DNA of 64,000 nucleotides from Paenibacillus polysaccharolyticus (GCF_900102085.1 NZ_FMVM01000012.1:85676-149675); one strand, 5' to 3'. Counted from the first letter of the stretch, positions 8,415 to 16,523 are shown. Made by a program: numbers and translations. Notes: generated by a model from the sequence alone, not told the origin.

Positions 8415-8474
8415 AAAAAAAACCGTAGACACCTGTATTCTCTACACCCGAGAAACAGCGGCCTAATCGGTTTT
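8415..8474 (-). terminator. Terminator after the YiiX-like gene
   Basis: On the minus strand the hairpin GTAGA/TCTAC (8445-8425) is followed by GG and eight T (8422-8415). A longer pairing of AAAACCG (8419-8425) with CGGTTTT (8468-8474) encloses it. Confidence 0.6.
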
Positions 8475-8487
8475 TTCAGTCATCGTT

Positions 8488-9141
8488 TTATTTATAAAAT
8501 GTGCCCAGTACGTCGAGATCCGATGAACGCTCTATGCGAAAAGGATAGATGAACCCCTGTTTCAGTTTAGCAAACTTTCGTCCCCACAGATCCAGTCCGG
8601 ATGTAAACTTATAAGCCTGATATATGAATTTGGAACAATAATTTCGCTCGACACTTAGAAGGTTCGTTTGCAAGCGGTAGAATTTTACCTGCTTATAATG
8701 TTCTTGAACCCATTCTGCTGCCCGAATACCCACCTGATGGAGCTTGGAACGGAACACAATGAAGCGATCTCCTTCATAAAAGCGAGTGAGATACCAGTCC
8801 AATGTATCCGCAAAAACCGGCCCGTAAGGATGCACATGATACACCTTTCCGTCCAGACCAATAATGCCCATATGCCCGGCATAATAAGTTGATTCCGAGC
8901 TTGGCGTATAGACGATGTCCCCTGGCTCAAGCTTCAACGATTTTAATTCACTTAGAGGCATATCCTGCTGTTGCCTTTTTACAGCGGCACGTTTACGTCG
9001 GCCCTCGACCAATAAATGATGCAGTGCTCCGGCTGTAGCAAGATAAACCTCGGACCATTTCACTCGTTTCACATTCACACGTTGAAGCAATCTCTGAATG
9101 AAAGTCGTATTTTGTTGTCCGGATGATGAACCTTTTTTCAT
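8488..9141 (-). CDS. YiiX/YebB-like NlpC/P60-type cysteine hydrolase
   Basis: Predicted hydrolase with a permuted papain-like fold; the substrate is unknown. The sequence LEPGDIVYTPSS, the histidine in AGHMGIIG, and the cysteine in NYCSKFIYQAY match the YiiX/YebB arrangement. Length is 217 aa, with no signal peptide and a basic N-terminal third (QRLLQRVNVKRVKW). The ATG at 9141 has GGTGGAG 7 nt upstream. An extra 45 codons at the N-terminus are possible but lack a ribosome-binding site. The gene stands alone between terminators. Confidence 0.75.
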   Translation of the reverse strand: MKKGSSSGQQNTTFIQRLLQRVNVKRVKWSEVYLATAGALHHLLVEGRRKRAAVKRQQQDMPLSELKSLKLEPGDIVYTPSSESTYYAGHMGIIGLDGKVYHVHPYGPVFADTLDWYLTRFYEGDRFIVFRSKLHQVGIRAAEWVQEHYKQVKFYRLQTNLLSVERNYCSKFIYQAYKFTSGLDLWGRKFAKLKQGFIYPFRIERSSDLDVLGTFYK

Positions 9142-9341
9142 TGTTGTACTCCACCCTTGTCGAAATGTAATCCGGTTTTGAGTCCCTAGGCTAGCATGCA
9201 AGACGTGAAAACTTGTTATTATTCCCGCAAGCCTCTTGTAGATTTTGATTATAGACGGTTTAGAGCTGATCTTCAATCCAAAACCTGTTCAAAGACTGTT
9301 CTATCTTGTGCAATTCTAACTACTTCATACGCGCATGATAC

Positions 9342-9375
9342 AAAAAAATAACCTCGGAAAATTTCCGAAGTTATT
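9342..9375 (-). terminator. Terminator after the FNR-type reductase gene
   Basis: A near-perfect stem AATAACcTCGGAAA/TTTCCGAaGTTATT (9347-9375). On the minus strand it is followed by seven T (9348-9342). Confidence 0.85.
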
Positions 9376-9408
9376 TTAAGTTCAAGTCTTGTTTCGACTT
9401 AATATTAA

Positions 9409-10443
9409 CTACTCCACAACACCAAGCGCTTTGTTTTTTTCTTTGAAGCGACTGTTATGAGAAGAGACATAAGCTACTTTTTCGGCTTCCGGATCCATAT
9501 ATAACTTCGCACTGTTAACGGCCAGAGCTGCATCTGTAAATGTACCCGCGATCAGATACAATTTGCTTCCATAATCGACGAAATCACCCGCGGCAAAAAC
9601 GCCAGGTATGTTCGTTTGCAATCTTTCGGTTGTGCTCACATGCCATTCACCCAAGTCTAATCCCCAATCACGAATGGGACCAAAATCACTCTTCATGCCA
9701 TGATTGACAATCACCGCATCCACTTCAAGCATCTCCGTCTCTCCGCTTTCCATATGTGTAACGGTTACCTGTTCAATCATATCCCCGCTTATGCTGTGTA
9801 ACTTCTCAATTGCGTAGGGTGTGCGCACGTCAACTGAAGATTCTTTCATACGCGACACGTTCCGCTCCAGTCCTCCAAAGTGATCACGTCGATGTACGAC
9901 CGTTACCTGCTGAGCCAAGCTCTCTAGCTCATTCGCCCAATCCACAGCGGAGTCTCCCCCACCCGAGATTAACACTCGTTTACCGCGGAAAGGCTCGAGC
10001 TCTTGCACCGTATAATGTAGATTGGATACTTCATAGCGGTCTGCCCCTTCAAGCTCCAGTTTCGCCATTTTGTATATCCCGTATCCTATTGCCAAAATGA
10101 CAGTACGTGTCCAGTGTTGCTCACCTGTAGCAGAAGTTAGCAGAATGGTGCCATCCGCTTTACGTTCAAATCCTTCAATCTGTTGTTCAAACACAAGTGT
10201 CGGTTCAAATGTGCGCGCCTGCTGCTCCAACTGTTTAATCAGATCTTCACACAGGATGGGTGTTACCCCTCCAACATCCCAGATCATCTTTTCCGGATAA
10301 AACAGCATCCGTCCACCCAATCTGTCGCGTGCCTCAATTAATTTCGTTTTCATATCTCGCATACCGCTATAAAAAGCAGAGTACATGCCTGCCGGGCCGC
10401 CTCCGATAATCGTCACATCATAAAGCTCTATTTCTTGATTCAT
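9409..10443 (-). CDS. Ferredoxin/flavodoxin--NADP reductase, thioredoxin-reductase-like
   Basis: An FAD- and NADPH-binding flavoprotein of the bacterial FNR type (YumC/YcgT group). It has the FAD motif VTIIGGGPAGMYSAFY, the NADPH motif ISGGGDSAVDWANEL, and a C-terminal ATG-like FAD site GVFAAGDFVDY. The CxxC redox pair of true thioredoxin reductases is absent. From the ATG at 10443 the protein has 344 aa, and GGAGGTCC precedes it. A longer reading to 10533 would run through the Fur box and is rejected. Fur control and the neighbouring siderophore-binding gene suggest a role in iron release from siderophores; B. subtilis ycgT is likewise Fur-regulated. Confidence 0.88.
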   Translation of the reverse strand: MNQEIELYDVTIIGGGPAGMYSAFYSGMRDMKTKLIEARDRLGGRMLFYPEKMIWDVGGVTPILCEDLIKQLEQQARTFEPTLVFEQQIEGFERKADGTILLTSATGEQHWTRTVILAIGYGIYKMAKLELEGADRYEVSNLHYTVQELEPFRGKRVLISGGGDSAVDWANELESLAQQVTVVHRRDHFGGLERNVSRMKESSVDVRTPYAIEKLHSISGDMIEQVTVTHMESGETEMLEVDAVIVNHGMKSDFGPIRDWGLDLGEWHVSTTERLQTNIPGVFAAGDFVDYGSKLYLIAGTFTDAALAVNSAKLYMDPEAEKVAYVSSHNSRFKEKNKALGVVE

Positions 10444-10487
10444 CTCTACAGGACCTCCATCCACTCGACTATGGTAATTAATTATGT

Positions 10488-10506
10488 GATATTGATTCTC
10501 ATTATC
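10488..10506 (-). promoter_or_regulatory. Fur box upstream of the FNR-type reductase
   Basis: The minus-strand sequence GATAATGAGAATCAATATC matches the 19-bp Fur consensus GATAATGATAATCATTATC at 17 positions. Confidence 0.8.
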
Positions 10507-10595
10507 GTTTAAGTCTAATGGAAATGGGTTCAAATTACAATCCCAATATCATTTTCGCCTCCTGCGTAACTTTATGTGCGCGATTTCCTCTTCAT

Positions 10596-11615
10596 TTATT
10601 GTGCTCTTGGAGCAGACAAAAGTTTATCTACAACAAAATCGAGTTGTTTATTGATGGAATAGATATCTGAATAATAAAAGAAATCAAAATCAATCTCGAT
10701 TAACCGACCTTCTTTGACCGCCTTGATGTTACGCCATATCGGATTATCCGTTAGAACATCTGCCCCTTCATACACAGAGCGGAACACATAGTCACCTATG
10801 TATTCTGGAAGAACTTCCATTGAGATTGTAGAGCCATCTTCGTCTGATACGACATCGATTTTGTCTTGTACTACTTTAGGAGCTTTCATCTCCAAATACT
10901 CATAGACTGCCTGAGAACCCCGACCAAATTGCTTGCTCTCCACAACGACCATACCTTTTAGTCCGCCTTCAATAATGGAAATGGTTTTATCCAATATACC
11001 AGCGTCTGCAAGAGTTTTTTTACTCTCTTCCACTTTGCTGTTAAGGTTGTTAATCAAGACTTCAGCTTCCTTCTCTTTGCCAAAAATGCTGGCTATGCTG
11101 TGAAGTCGTTCTTCCGTTGTCATTTTCTCGTACGGAATATACACCGTAGGTGCGATATTTTTCAACGTGTTATATGTTTCTTCCGACGGAACAATAATCA
11201 GGTCTGGATCAAGGTCAATGACCGCTTCAGGGTTCGGTTCGAACCAGGTACCGAGTGAATTTACACCTTCAAGCTCACTCTTGTAAGCAGCCCCGTCGTA
11301 TACATCTGATGTAGCGATTGGCTTGACTCCAAGTGCAACAACATCACCTTGAAGATACAGCACAACAACTCTTTTCGGATTAGCCGGAACGATAACATCA
11401 CCTTTTATGGTCGAGACCGTGCGTGTTTCTTTATCTTTGTTTACTTGACTTCCCGTCTCTGATGTTACTGATGAACTACTGTTAGTCGAATTAGCACCCG
11501 TTCCTTCTCCAGCTGAAAGTGTATTGGCGGTACCTGAAGAACAGGCCGTAAGGAGCATCGTTAGACTTAATATTGCAATCATGATCATGCTGGAACTTGA
11601 ATTTTTTCTTTTCAT
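10596..11615 (-). CDS. Iron-siderophore-binding lipoprotein (nested start inside a longer ORF)
   Basis: Extracellular substrate-binding protein for an iron(III)-siderophore ABC importer, FepB/FeuA type. It has a lipoprotein signal with lipobox LLTAC (Cys25), a Ser/Thr/Gly linker, then a Peripla_BP_2 domain (NPKRVVVLYLQGDVVALGVKP, DLDPDLIIVPS) to the C-terminus; 339 aa. The ATG at 11615 has AACGGAGGG and a Fur box with promoter-like hexamers just upstream. The same frame is open into the preceding AraC gene, with no stop in between. No permease or ATPase gene is adjacent, so it must use a transporter encoded elsewhere. Confidence 0.88.
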   Translation of the reverse strand: MKRKNSSSSMIMIAILSLTMLLTACSSGTANTLSAGEGTGANSTNSSSSVTSETGSQVNKDKETRTVSTIKGDVIVPANPKRVVVLYLQGDVVALGVKPIATSDVYDGAAYKSELEGVNSLGTWFEPNPEAVIDLDPDLIIVPSEETYNTLKNIAPTVYIPYEKMTTEERLHSIASIFGKEKEAEVLINNLNSKVEESKKTLADAGILDKTISIIEGGLKGMVVVESKQFGRGSQAVYEYLEMKAPKVVQDKIDVVSDEDGSTISMEVLPEYIGDYVFRSVYEGADVLTDNPIWRNIKAVKEGRLIEIDFDFFYYSDIYSINKQLDFVVDKLLSAPRAQ

Positions 11616-12569
11616 TGGTGTGGACCCTCCGTTTATATATCGATAATGATTATCATAATCAATATATCTTGACTTCAATGCCCAGCCAATGGACGATTCG
11701 GATACGTGCAATGGACGATCTTCTATTCGGCCCAATTCCTTCATCTTCTTTTGATACAGGGTTGGAGACATGCCCACATGTTTCTTGAAGATTCGGCTAA
11801 AATAATATACATCTGAATAACCAACCTCTGCAGCGATATCACCAAGCTTTGCATCTGAACGTACAAGTAAATCCTGAGCCTTGCCGATTCGCGTCTGAAT
11901 TAAGTAATCGATGGGACTGTAACCCGTCTTTCGTTTGAATCGCATAGATAAATGACGCGAGCTAAAATTGAATTGTTCTGCTAGCAACTCAAGTGTAACC
12001 TGTTCTCTATAATGCTGATGAATGTATTCAAGCGTCTGTTTCACCGGATCAACAACTTCGGTTTGAACCTCTTGTGCAGCTAGCTGAACCATCAGTTCAT
12101 GAATGAATTGATAAAACAGACTCTTCGTATAAAGCAGGTCCAAATTGGTTGGTTGCGTCCATACTTTCTCCATCTCATTAAAATACCTTAACAAGTTCAA
12201 TGGACTCCTCGGTGTAAATCCATATTGTAAGGAAAACGGAGCACCTAGAACCTGTCCTTGTAACCACCTTTTACGATAATTTGGAAATGCTCGAAATGCT
12301 CTGTAATACAACATAATATATTCGAAATCTTCATTGGCCTGTATATTCAATAATGATCCTTTGGCTCCATGAATTAAAAAAAATGGTTCTGATTTATACT
12401 TATTTCCGTTCAATTGAATGTCGGCCGACCCTCGAATCGAATATATAAAACAAGCAGCAGGCAGTGTATATGATCCATGTTGTATTTCGTTCTTTAAGAC
12501 GATGCGGCGTATATCCAGCACCTTCACGGCCGCATAATTCCAATATTGCATCTGTTCGTTTAATTGCAT
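10596..12569 (-). CDS. AraC-family regulator continuous in frame with siderophore-binding lipoprotein
   Basis: The ORF from ATG 12569 encodes 657 aa. Residues 1-165 are a sensing domain, and about 175-275 form two AraC HTH motifs (LELLAEQFNFSSRHLSMRF and LGDIAAEVGYSDVYYFSRIF). A linker of about 40 residues follows, then the complete lipoprotein described separately. No stop codon intervenes; the linker includes a translated Fur box (IDYDNHYRY). GGAGAG precedes the start. B. subtilis Btr is an AraC protein with a fused siderophore-binding domain, so a functional fusion is possible. The intact lipobox and own ribosome-binding site of the C-terminal part argue that it is also made separately. 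Confidence 0.75.
   Translation of the reverse strand: MQLNEQMQYWNYAAVKVLDIRRIVLKNEIQHGSYTLPAACFIYSIRGSADIQLNGNKYKSEPFFLIHGAKGSLLNIQANEDFEYIMLYYRAFRAFPNYRKRWLQGQVLGAPFSLQYGFTPRSPLNLLRYFNEMEKVWTQPTNLDLLYTKSLFYQFIHELMVQLAAQEVQTEVVDPVKQTLEYIHQHYREQVTLELLAEQFNFSSRHLSMRFKRKTGYSPIDYLIQTRIGKAQDLLVRSDAKLGDIAAEVGYSDVYYFSRIFKKHVGMSPTLYQKKMKELGRIEDRPLHVSESSIGWALKSRYIDYDNHYRYINGGSTPMKRKNSSSSMIMIAILSLTMLLTACSSGTANTLSAGEGTGANSTNSSSSVTSETGSQVNKDKETRTVSTIKGDVIVPANPKRVVVLYLQGDVVALGVKPIATSDVYDGAAYKSELEGVNSLGTWFEPNPEAVIDLDPDLIIVPSEETYNTLKNIAPTVYIPYEKMTTEERLHSIASIFGKEKEAEVLINNLNSKVEESKKTLADAGILDKTISIIEGGLKGMVVVESKQFGRGSQAVYEYLEMKAPKVVQDKIDVVSDEDGSTISMEVLPEYIGDYVFRSVYEGADVLTDNPIWRNIKAVKEGRLIEIDFDFFYYSDIYSINKQLDFVVDKLLSAPRAQ
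11642..11660 (-). promoter_or_regulatory. Fur box inside the AraC ORF, before the lipoprotein start
   Basis: GATAATGATTATCATAATC on the plus strand matches the Fur consensus at 18 of 19 positions. On the minus strand it overlaps a candidate promoter, TTGAAG, 18 bp, GATAAT. Confidence 0.85.
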
Positions 12570-12628
12570 TATTTCTCTCCAATCTCCGTTTCTTCTGAAA
12601 CAATGACCGCTAAAAACCACACACTCAT

Positions 12629-12643
12629 TGATAACCATTATCA
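12629..12643 (-). promoter_or_regulatory. Fur box upstream of the AraC-type regulator
   Basis: TGATAATGGTTATCA on the minus strand fits the 7-1-7 Fur motif TGATAATnATTATCA with one mismatch. It lies 60 bp before the regulator's ATG. Confidence 0.8.
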
Positions 12644-12775
12644 ATTATCCTGATAAAGTTCGCAATACTTTACATAAGTATATTTTTAGTGAACAGGTAG
12701 AACCTTCATTCTTCTCCCTCATCAACCGATATATGGATAAAAGACCGTTACCATACTAAAGAGGGAGAAGGTAAA

Positions 12776-13594
12776 ATGAATTCAATTTCACCTGCAACCA
12801 AAAGCAGCTTCACACCACCGGCCAGCCCGACCTCAAACCGAGATAAAGAAATTCAAGGGTTGATGCAGCAGAAAGTAAAATTAAATGAACAAATCCATAT
12901 TGTTAAATCCAATGATGAGCTTGATATCAAAACTAAGGCAGAACGCATAAAATCCTTAACCGGTTCCATTGCGCAGATTGATAGTCACATCGCGCAGATC
13001 AAAGCAGAAGAGATGGAAGAGAAGAACAAGTTACAACAGATGAATCAGACGAAGCAACCACAATCGAAGCCTGAAGAGCCACAACAGACTCCGTCAATGA
13101 ATCATCTTATCAAGCATAGTCAGACGTATGATCAGATGGGAAAGCTGGTTGGTTTACGGGACAAAATGCAAAGTTCAATTCATACGATTGAGGGGGAAAC
13201 CCGGTTTGACCGGATTGTGTTGGAGAACGACACACACAGCGATATTGGCAAAACGCAGATGCTTGAAAACGCGGAACGCACGGTTTTTCAGAAAAAAAGA
13301 GAAGTAGTGCAGGATCTAGAGTCTAACATAAGAAAAGCGAATCATAAGCTCGGTGAGTTGGCAGACGATATTCATAAGCCTGGACGTCACGATTCGGGAC
13401 AGTTTCCCTCATCTGTAGGTTCGCGCAAAGAAGAATCCCAAGAGATTGACCGAGGAAAATCGGCGGTACCTAAGTTGGAAGACAGTGCTCCCGATGAGGA
13501 AAAATCAGAACAGGGACGCGTAAGCAGCTCTGTACCAAACAAAGCAAGTGAATCTGCTGCTTCGGCTTATTCTTCTGTGGACATTCGTATCTAA
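12776..13594 (+). CDS. Coiled-coil protein of unknown function
   Basis: A 272-aa hydrophilic protein without signal peptide or membrane segment. Residues 20-90 and 120-200 have heptad-like helices rich in Glu, Lys and Gln (EIQGLMQQKVKLNEQIH, KAERIKSLTGSIAQIDSHIAQ). The last 70 residues are Ser/Glu-rich and look disordered. The N-terminal pattern resembles FlxA-like proteins, but I am not certain. GGGAGAAGG precedes the ATG. It forms a monocistronic unit between the iron cluster and the GGDEF gene. Confidence 0.7.
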   Translation: MNSISPATKSSFTPPASPTSNRDKEIQGLMQQKVKLNEQIHIVKSNDELDIKTKAERIKSLTGSIAQIDSHIAQIKAEEMEEKNKLQQMNQTKQPQSKPEEPQQTPSMNHLIKHSQTYDQMGKLVGLRDKMQSSIHTIEGETRFDRIVLENDTHSDIGKTQMLENAERTVFQKKREVVQDLESNIRKANHKLGELADDIHKPGRHDSGQFPSSVGSRKEESQEIDRGKSAVPKLEDSAPDEEKSEQGRVSSSVPNKASESAASAYSSVDIRI

Positions 13595-13748
13595 GGAAGG
13601 TGAATTATGGTTAGACCTAAACGGATGTAGACCTGTAAAGAAAATATACATATTGTGAGATGGGTTTAATATTCCCTTTCTATCACGAAACGATCTTTTA
13701 TTACTTAACACATGTGACTGTGAATTATTTATAAAGATCTAATTAGAC

Positions 13749-13793
13749 AACGCTGTTTTTTGGGACGTATTCTCCAAATCTCGGCGTTTTTTT
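13749..13793 (+). terminator. Probable terminator after the coiled-coil gene
   Basis: AACGC (13749-13753) pairs with GCGTT (13784-13788), closing a larger loop that contains TTTGG/CCAAA. A T run follows. The surrounding gene-free stretch 13595-13918 shows nothing else I can support. Confidence 0.5.
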
Positions 13794-13918
13794 GTCATTC
13801 ACCATTGACAGTGACTCAGGCTCATTTGGTTTGCACGTATTTAAGCTTCAATTCAATATGAGTACTTCTCTTCTAAACGATTAACATTAACCTATTTAGT
13901 ATCTAAGTTTAGGTACAA

Positions 13919-14881
13919 CTAGGCCCGCACAGCCTCCCCCTCCATGTCATTCGAACAAATGATGCTGCCATTGATGGATTTGCAGCTTTTTTTCACACGT
14001 GTAGCTTCATCAATAATCTGATTAATATTTTCATATCGTTGATATAGATTGGTTACAACTGCGATGGATACCGATACTAAAGGAATGGGTCGATTCAATC
14101 CCGAGCGGCCTTCACCCATCACATACTGATTGTTCCAGTCCTGTTCATTGTAAAAATTCTTCTTCAACTCTTCAAACTGGGAAATGACTTCTTCACAGAC
14201 CCGCTTATACTGATGGTGGTTCAGGATTGCGATAAAATCATCCCCGCCGATATGTCCAAGAAAAGCCTCTGCTACCCCAAAATGCTCACGGAGTAAATTG
14301 GCCGTTGCTTGGATAAGCTCATCCCCCATTTTGAAACCATAACTATCGTTATACGATTTAAACTGATCCAGATCAATATAAAGAACACTGAATTGATCCT
14401 GTTTAAGCACCTGAACTAATCGGTCATCTATGATCCGATTGCCAGGAAGCCCTGTTAACGGGTTCATAAATATCGCCATTTCCGCTCGAACATCCGCAAC
14501 CTCTAGCAATAATCGCCGAATACTCACCGCCCCATGAAATCGACCTCCAGATGTTACCAGAACTAGATCATACAGATCCGCTTCTTCACGCTTCATCGCC
14601 GCCACGCTGACATCTGTAATTTGTTCCGAATAATCTACGACCAGTGCGTTTACGTTCATAAGTAGCTTCACAGGACGCCCCATGTAGAGATTGTAACCAT
14701 ATTGTGAGCCGATCTGTTGAAAAAAACGTGTTCGCATCATCAATGAAATTCCTTTTTTCCCTTCAACCGCTACCCCCTCCAAATTTGGATTGGATTTAAA
14801 CAGTTGATATAAGGCATCACACTTGGTCTCTGGCAGTACGACTGGAATCGGTTCAGCAATTTCACCTATTTGAGTAAACAC
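13919..14881 (-). CDS. CBS-like/GGDEF domain protein, putative diguanylate cyclase
   Basis: A predicted cytoplasmic signalling protein. Residues 1-130 look like a CBS-type sensing region (LEGVAVEGKKGISLMMRTRF; DLVLVTSGGRFHGAVSIRRLL). A GGDEF domain follows at about 140-315. The substrate-binding region includes NPLTGLPGNR, DLDQFKSYND and a signature GGDDF near 212-216, a conservative change from GGDEF that may still be active. No RxxD inhibitory site is evident. No membrane segment. The start is taken as GTG 14881, 9 nt after GAGGGG. A TTG at 14890 directly abuts that motif and is less likely. Confidence 0.8.
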   Translation of the reverse strand: MFTQIGEIAEPIPVVLPETKCDALYQLFKSNPNLEGVAVEGKKGISLMMRTRFFQQIGSQYGYNLYMGRPVKLLMNVNALVVDYSEQITDVSVAAMKREEADLYDLVLVTSGGRFHGAVSIRRLLLEVADVRAEMAIFMNPLTGLPGNRIIDDRLVQVLKQDQFSVLYIDLDQFKSYNDSYGFKMGDELIQATANLLREHFGVAEAFLGHIGGDDFIAILNHHQYKRVCEEVISQFEELKKNFYNEQDWNNQYVMGEGRSGLNRPIPLVSVSIAVVTNLYQRYENINQIIDEATRVKKSCKSINGSIICSNDMEGEAVRA

Positions 14882-15144
14882 ATAAATCAACCCCTCGCCA
14901 TATCGTCAACCATGTCACTTTTGATCTATCCGTGGTCACATCGTACCACTTTTTACCTAAAAAAGCGTTAACTTCAGGTAAATTTTTTCGAAAAACACCA
15001 ATGCTTTGCTTAAACCTGTAAACTTTTTAGGTAATAAGTCACATTTCCACTTTTTCGTGTTGTTCAAAATGTTAGTTTGTAATGTCTATTAAATCAAATA
15101 TAGAAATACACTAAAAATTCGGATATTTATTGGGCTTTAGCAAA

Positions 15145-15275
15145 ACATCCAGGTGGCTAATGCTGTCACTGATGCCCTCGAGTCCATGCCAGTTCAATGG
15201 CGTGACGGATCGCAAGTTCGATGTGAACTGCATCATTTTGAATTTTTTCGGCAATAGCTGGGTAGCAGTTTATAC
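15145..15275 (-). pseudogene. Degenerate fragment of a spo0A-like gene
   Basis: Read on the minus strand, this stretch encodes YPAIAEKIQNDAVHIELAIR, then HAIELAWTRG. After a one-base frameshift it continues as ISDSISHL. The intact Spo0A encoded 1.4 kb away has YPAIAEKFKTTPSRVERAIR, HAIEVAWTRG and NIDSISHL at the same spacing. About 130 bp of the DNA-binding domain survive, with stop codons in the original frame and no start. The flanking gene-free stretch 14882-15452 also has an 11-bp inverted repeat TTACCTAAAAA (14953-14963) / TTTTTAGGTAA (15024-15034). Confidence 0.8.
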
Positions 15276-15391
15276 ACTTCTATATAACTTAACGTTAGCC
15301 AATATATTCATGTGGAAAAATCATTTTAAAATGAAACTTAATAGTTGACTCTTATTACTTCCAAAAGATTAATTATATTTACAAATATATC

Positions 15392-15420
15392 TTGAATATA
15401 CCATTCCAATTGGATATTAT
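15392..15420 (+). promoter_or_regulatory. Sigma-A-type promoter for the secreted orphan protein
   Basis: TTGAAT (15392-15397), a 17-bp spacer and TATTAT (15415-15420). The gene starts 32 bp further on. Confidence 0.65.
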
Positions 15421-15452
15421 TAGTACATAATATTAAAAGGAGGACTAAAAAA

Positions 15453-16205
15453 TTGAAGAAGAAATTATCTCTGGTCCTCGCTTCTTCAGTCTTGGCTTTA
15501 TATGCTACTTTTTATAGTCTCGCTAGTGCTTCCGAAAAAGAGTTGATCCCCGTAGATTCTGGTGAAACTTCTGGCTATGTTTACCTAAATGGGGAACCAA
15601 TTAAAGAAAACACCACTGTTTACGCTACAGAAATTAATCAGGAAGAACTTATTGAGAAATACGGACTTGAAAAGCCTTCCGAAAGCGCAAAGTTAGTTTC
15701 AATTCAAATAGTAAACAATGAATCTGATAACCCTCGAGATCTTGTAAAAGAGCAAGATGACTCTATTAGTCCACAGAACATTTGGGGTTTCAAACTTGTA
15801 AAAAGTCCAACCCAAAGTGTTGATGATTGGACTGAAATTGCGAGAGGCAAATACTTTTGCAATAAACCGAAAACTCAGTTATGCAATGGTGTAGAAATTT
15901 CGATAGTTGCAAACGAAAGTGTATCAGTAGAGGTACAAACTTCTCTCAGCATCGGAGTTAAAAAGTTTGTTGCGGCAGAGTTTGGTCGTAGTCTTAATGA
16001 ACACATTGGCGTATCCACATCCGTTATGGTTCCTATGAATGTCCCTGGAGGTAAAACAGGTATAGGAGTTGGCTATCCAATTTATAAATCAACGTATGGT
16101 CAAGTTTATCAAAAAGGGCTCTTCGGCGATACGCTTTTGGGTGGAGCAACATATCTTGAACCAAAGCCATCATCCATTGCTGTTACATCATGGATACAAG
16201 GATAA
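15453..16205 (+). CDS. Secreted protein of unknown function
   Basis: A 250-aa protein with a typical Sec signal peptide (KKKLSLVLASSVLALYATF, cleavage probably near ASA-SEK). I recognise no family. The C-terminal half has alternating polar/hydrophobic strands rich in Ser, Val and Thr (NESVSVEVQTSLSIGVKK) and two cysteines (CNKPKTQLC) that could form a disulfide. AAAGGAGG precedes a TTG start. Its base composition is clearly more AT-rich than the neighbouring core genes, and it lies between a spo0A fragment and a transposase-like remnant, which suggests transfer. A beta-rich toxin-like fold is only a guess. Confidence 0.75.
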   Translation: MKKKLSLVLASSVLALYATFYSLASASEKELIPVDSGETSGYVYLNGEPIKENTTVYATEINQEELIEKYGLEKPSESAKLVSIQIVNNESDNPRDLVKEQDDSISPQNIWGFKLVKSPTQSVDDWTEIARGKYFCNKPKTQLCNGVEISIVANESVSVEVQTSLSIGVKKFVAAEFGRSLNEHIGVSTSVMVPMNVPGGKTGIGVGYPIYKSTYGQVYQKGLFGDTLLGGATYLEPKPSSIAVTSWIQG

Positions 16206-16236
16206 GAAGAAAAGAACATCTCATTGAATTCTGATT

Positions 16237-16452
16237 TTAATATCTCAATTCAAAACATTGTAAAACATTTATGTCTCGAACTGACGTCGTTAATCTTACG
16301 GTGTCAGTTTTATTTAATTTACGTTGAGAATTTCCTCTTTTTTTGAAATAAATATAGACTTGATTTGGCTTGACCTTCGCCAGATTTCGTAAATCATACG
16401 CCAAACAAAGGAAGCCGATGTCTTGCGGAAAAGATTTTTCGAACTGATACAA
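16237..16452 (-). pseudogene. Probable transposase C-terminal remnant
   Basis: The minus-strand reading contains IGFLCLAYDLRNLAKV, which resembles the conserved C-terminal end (roughly GLLCIAHNLRKLA) of IS1182/IS4-type transposases. There is no ribosome-binding site and no upstream catalytic domain. The match is short and judged by eye. The gene-free stretch 16206-16627 otherwise holds only the long hairpin at 16478-16523. Confidence 0.4.
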
Positions 16453-16477
16453 AGCATAAATTTGTCGATAAGAAATA

Positions 16478-16523
16478 CCACTTGTTTATGTGATTGTAGA
16501 AATCCCATAAACAAGTGGTTTTT
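16478..16523 (+). repeat. Perfect 13-bp inverted repeat with T run
   Basis: CCACTTGTTTATG (16478-16490) and CATAAACAAGTGG (16506-16518) flank a 15-nt loop and are followed by five T. It could be a terminator on the plus strand or the end of a decayed mobile element. No active gene on that strand ends near it. Confidence 0.7.

Noticed and set aside
12720..12775. CATACTA upstream of the coiled-coil gene as a sigma-G promoter
   Set aside because: The motif lies so close to the ribosome-binding site that the transcript would hardly include it, and no matching -35 was found.
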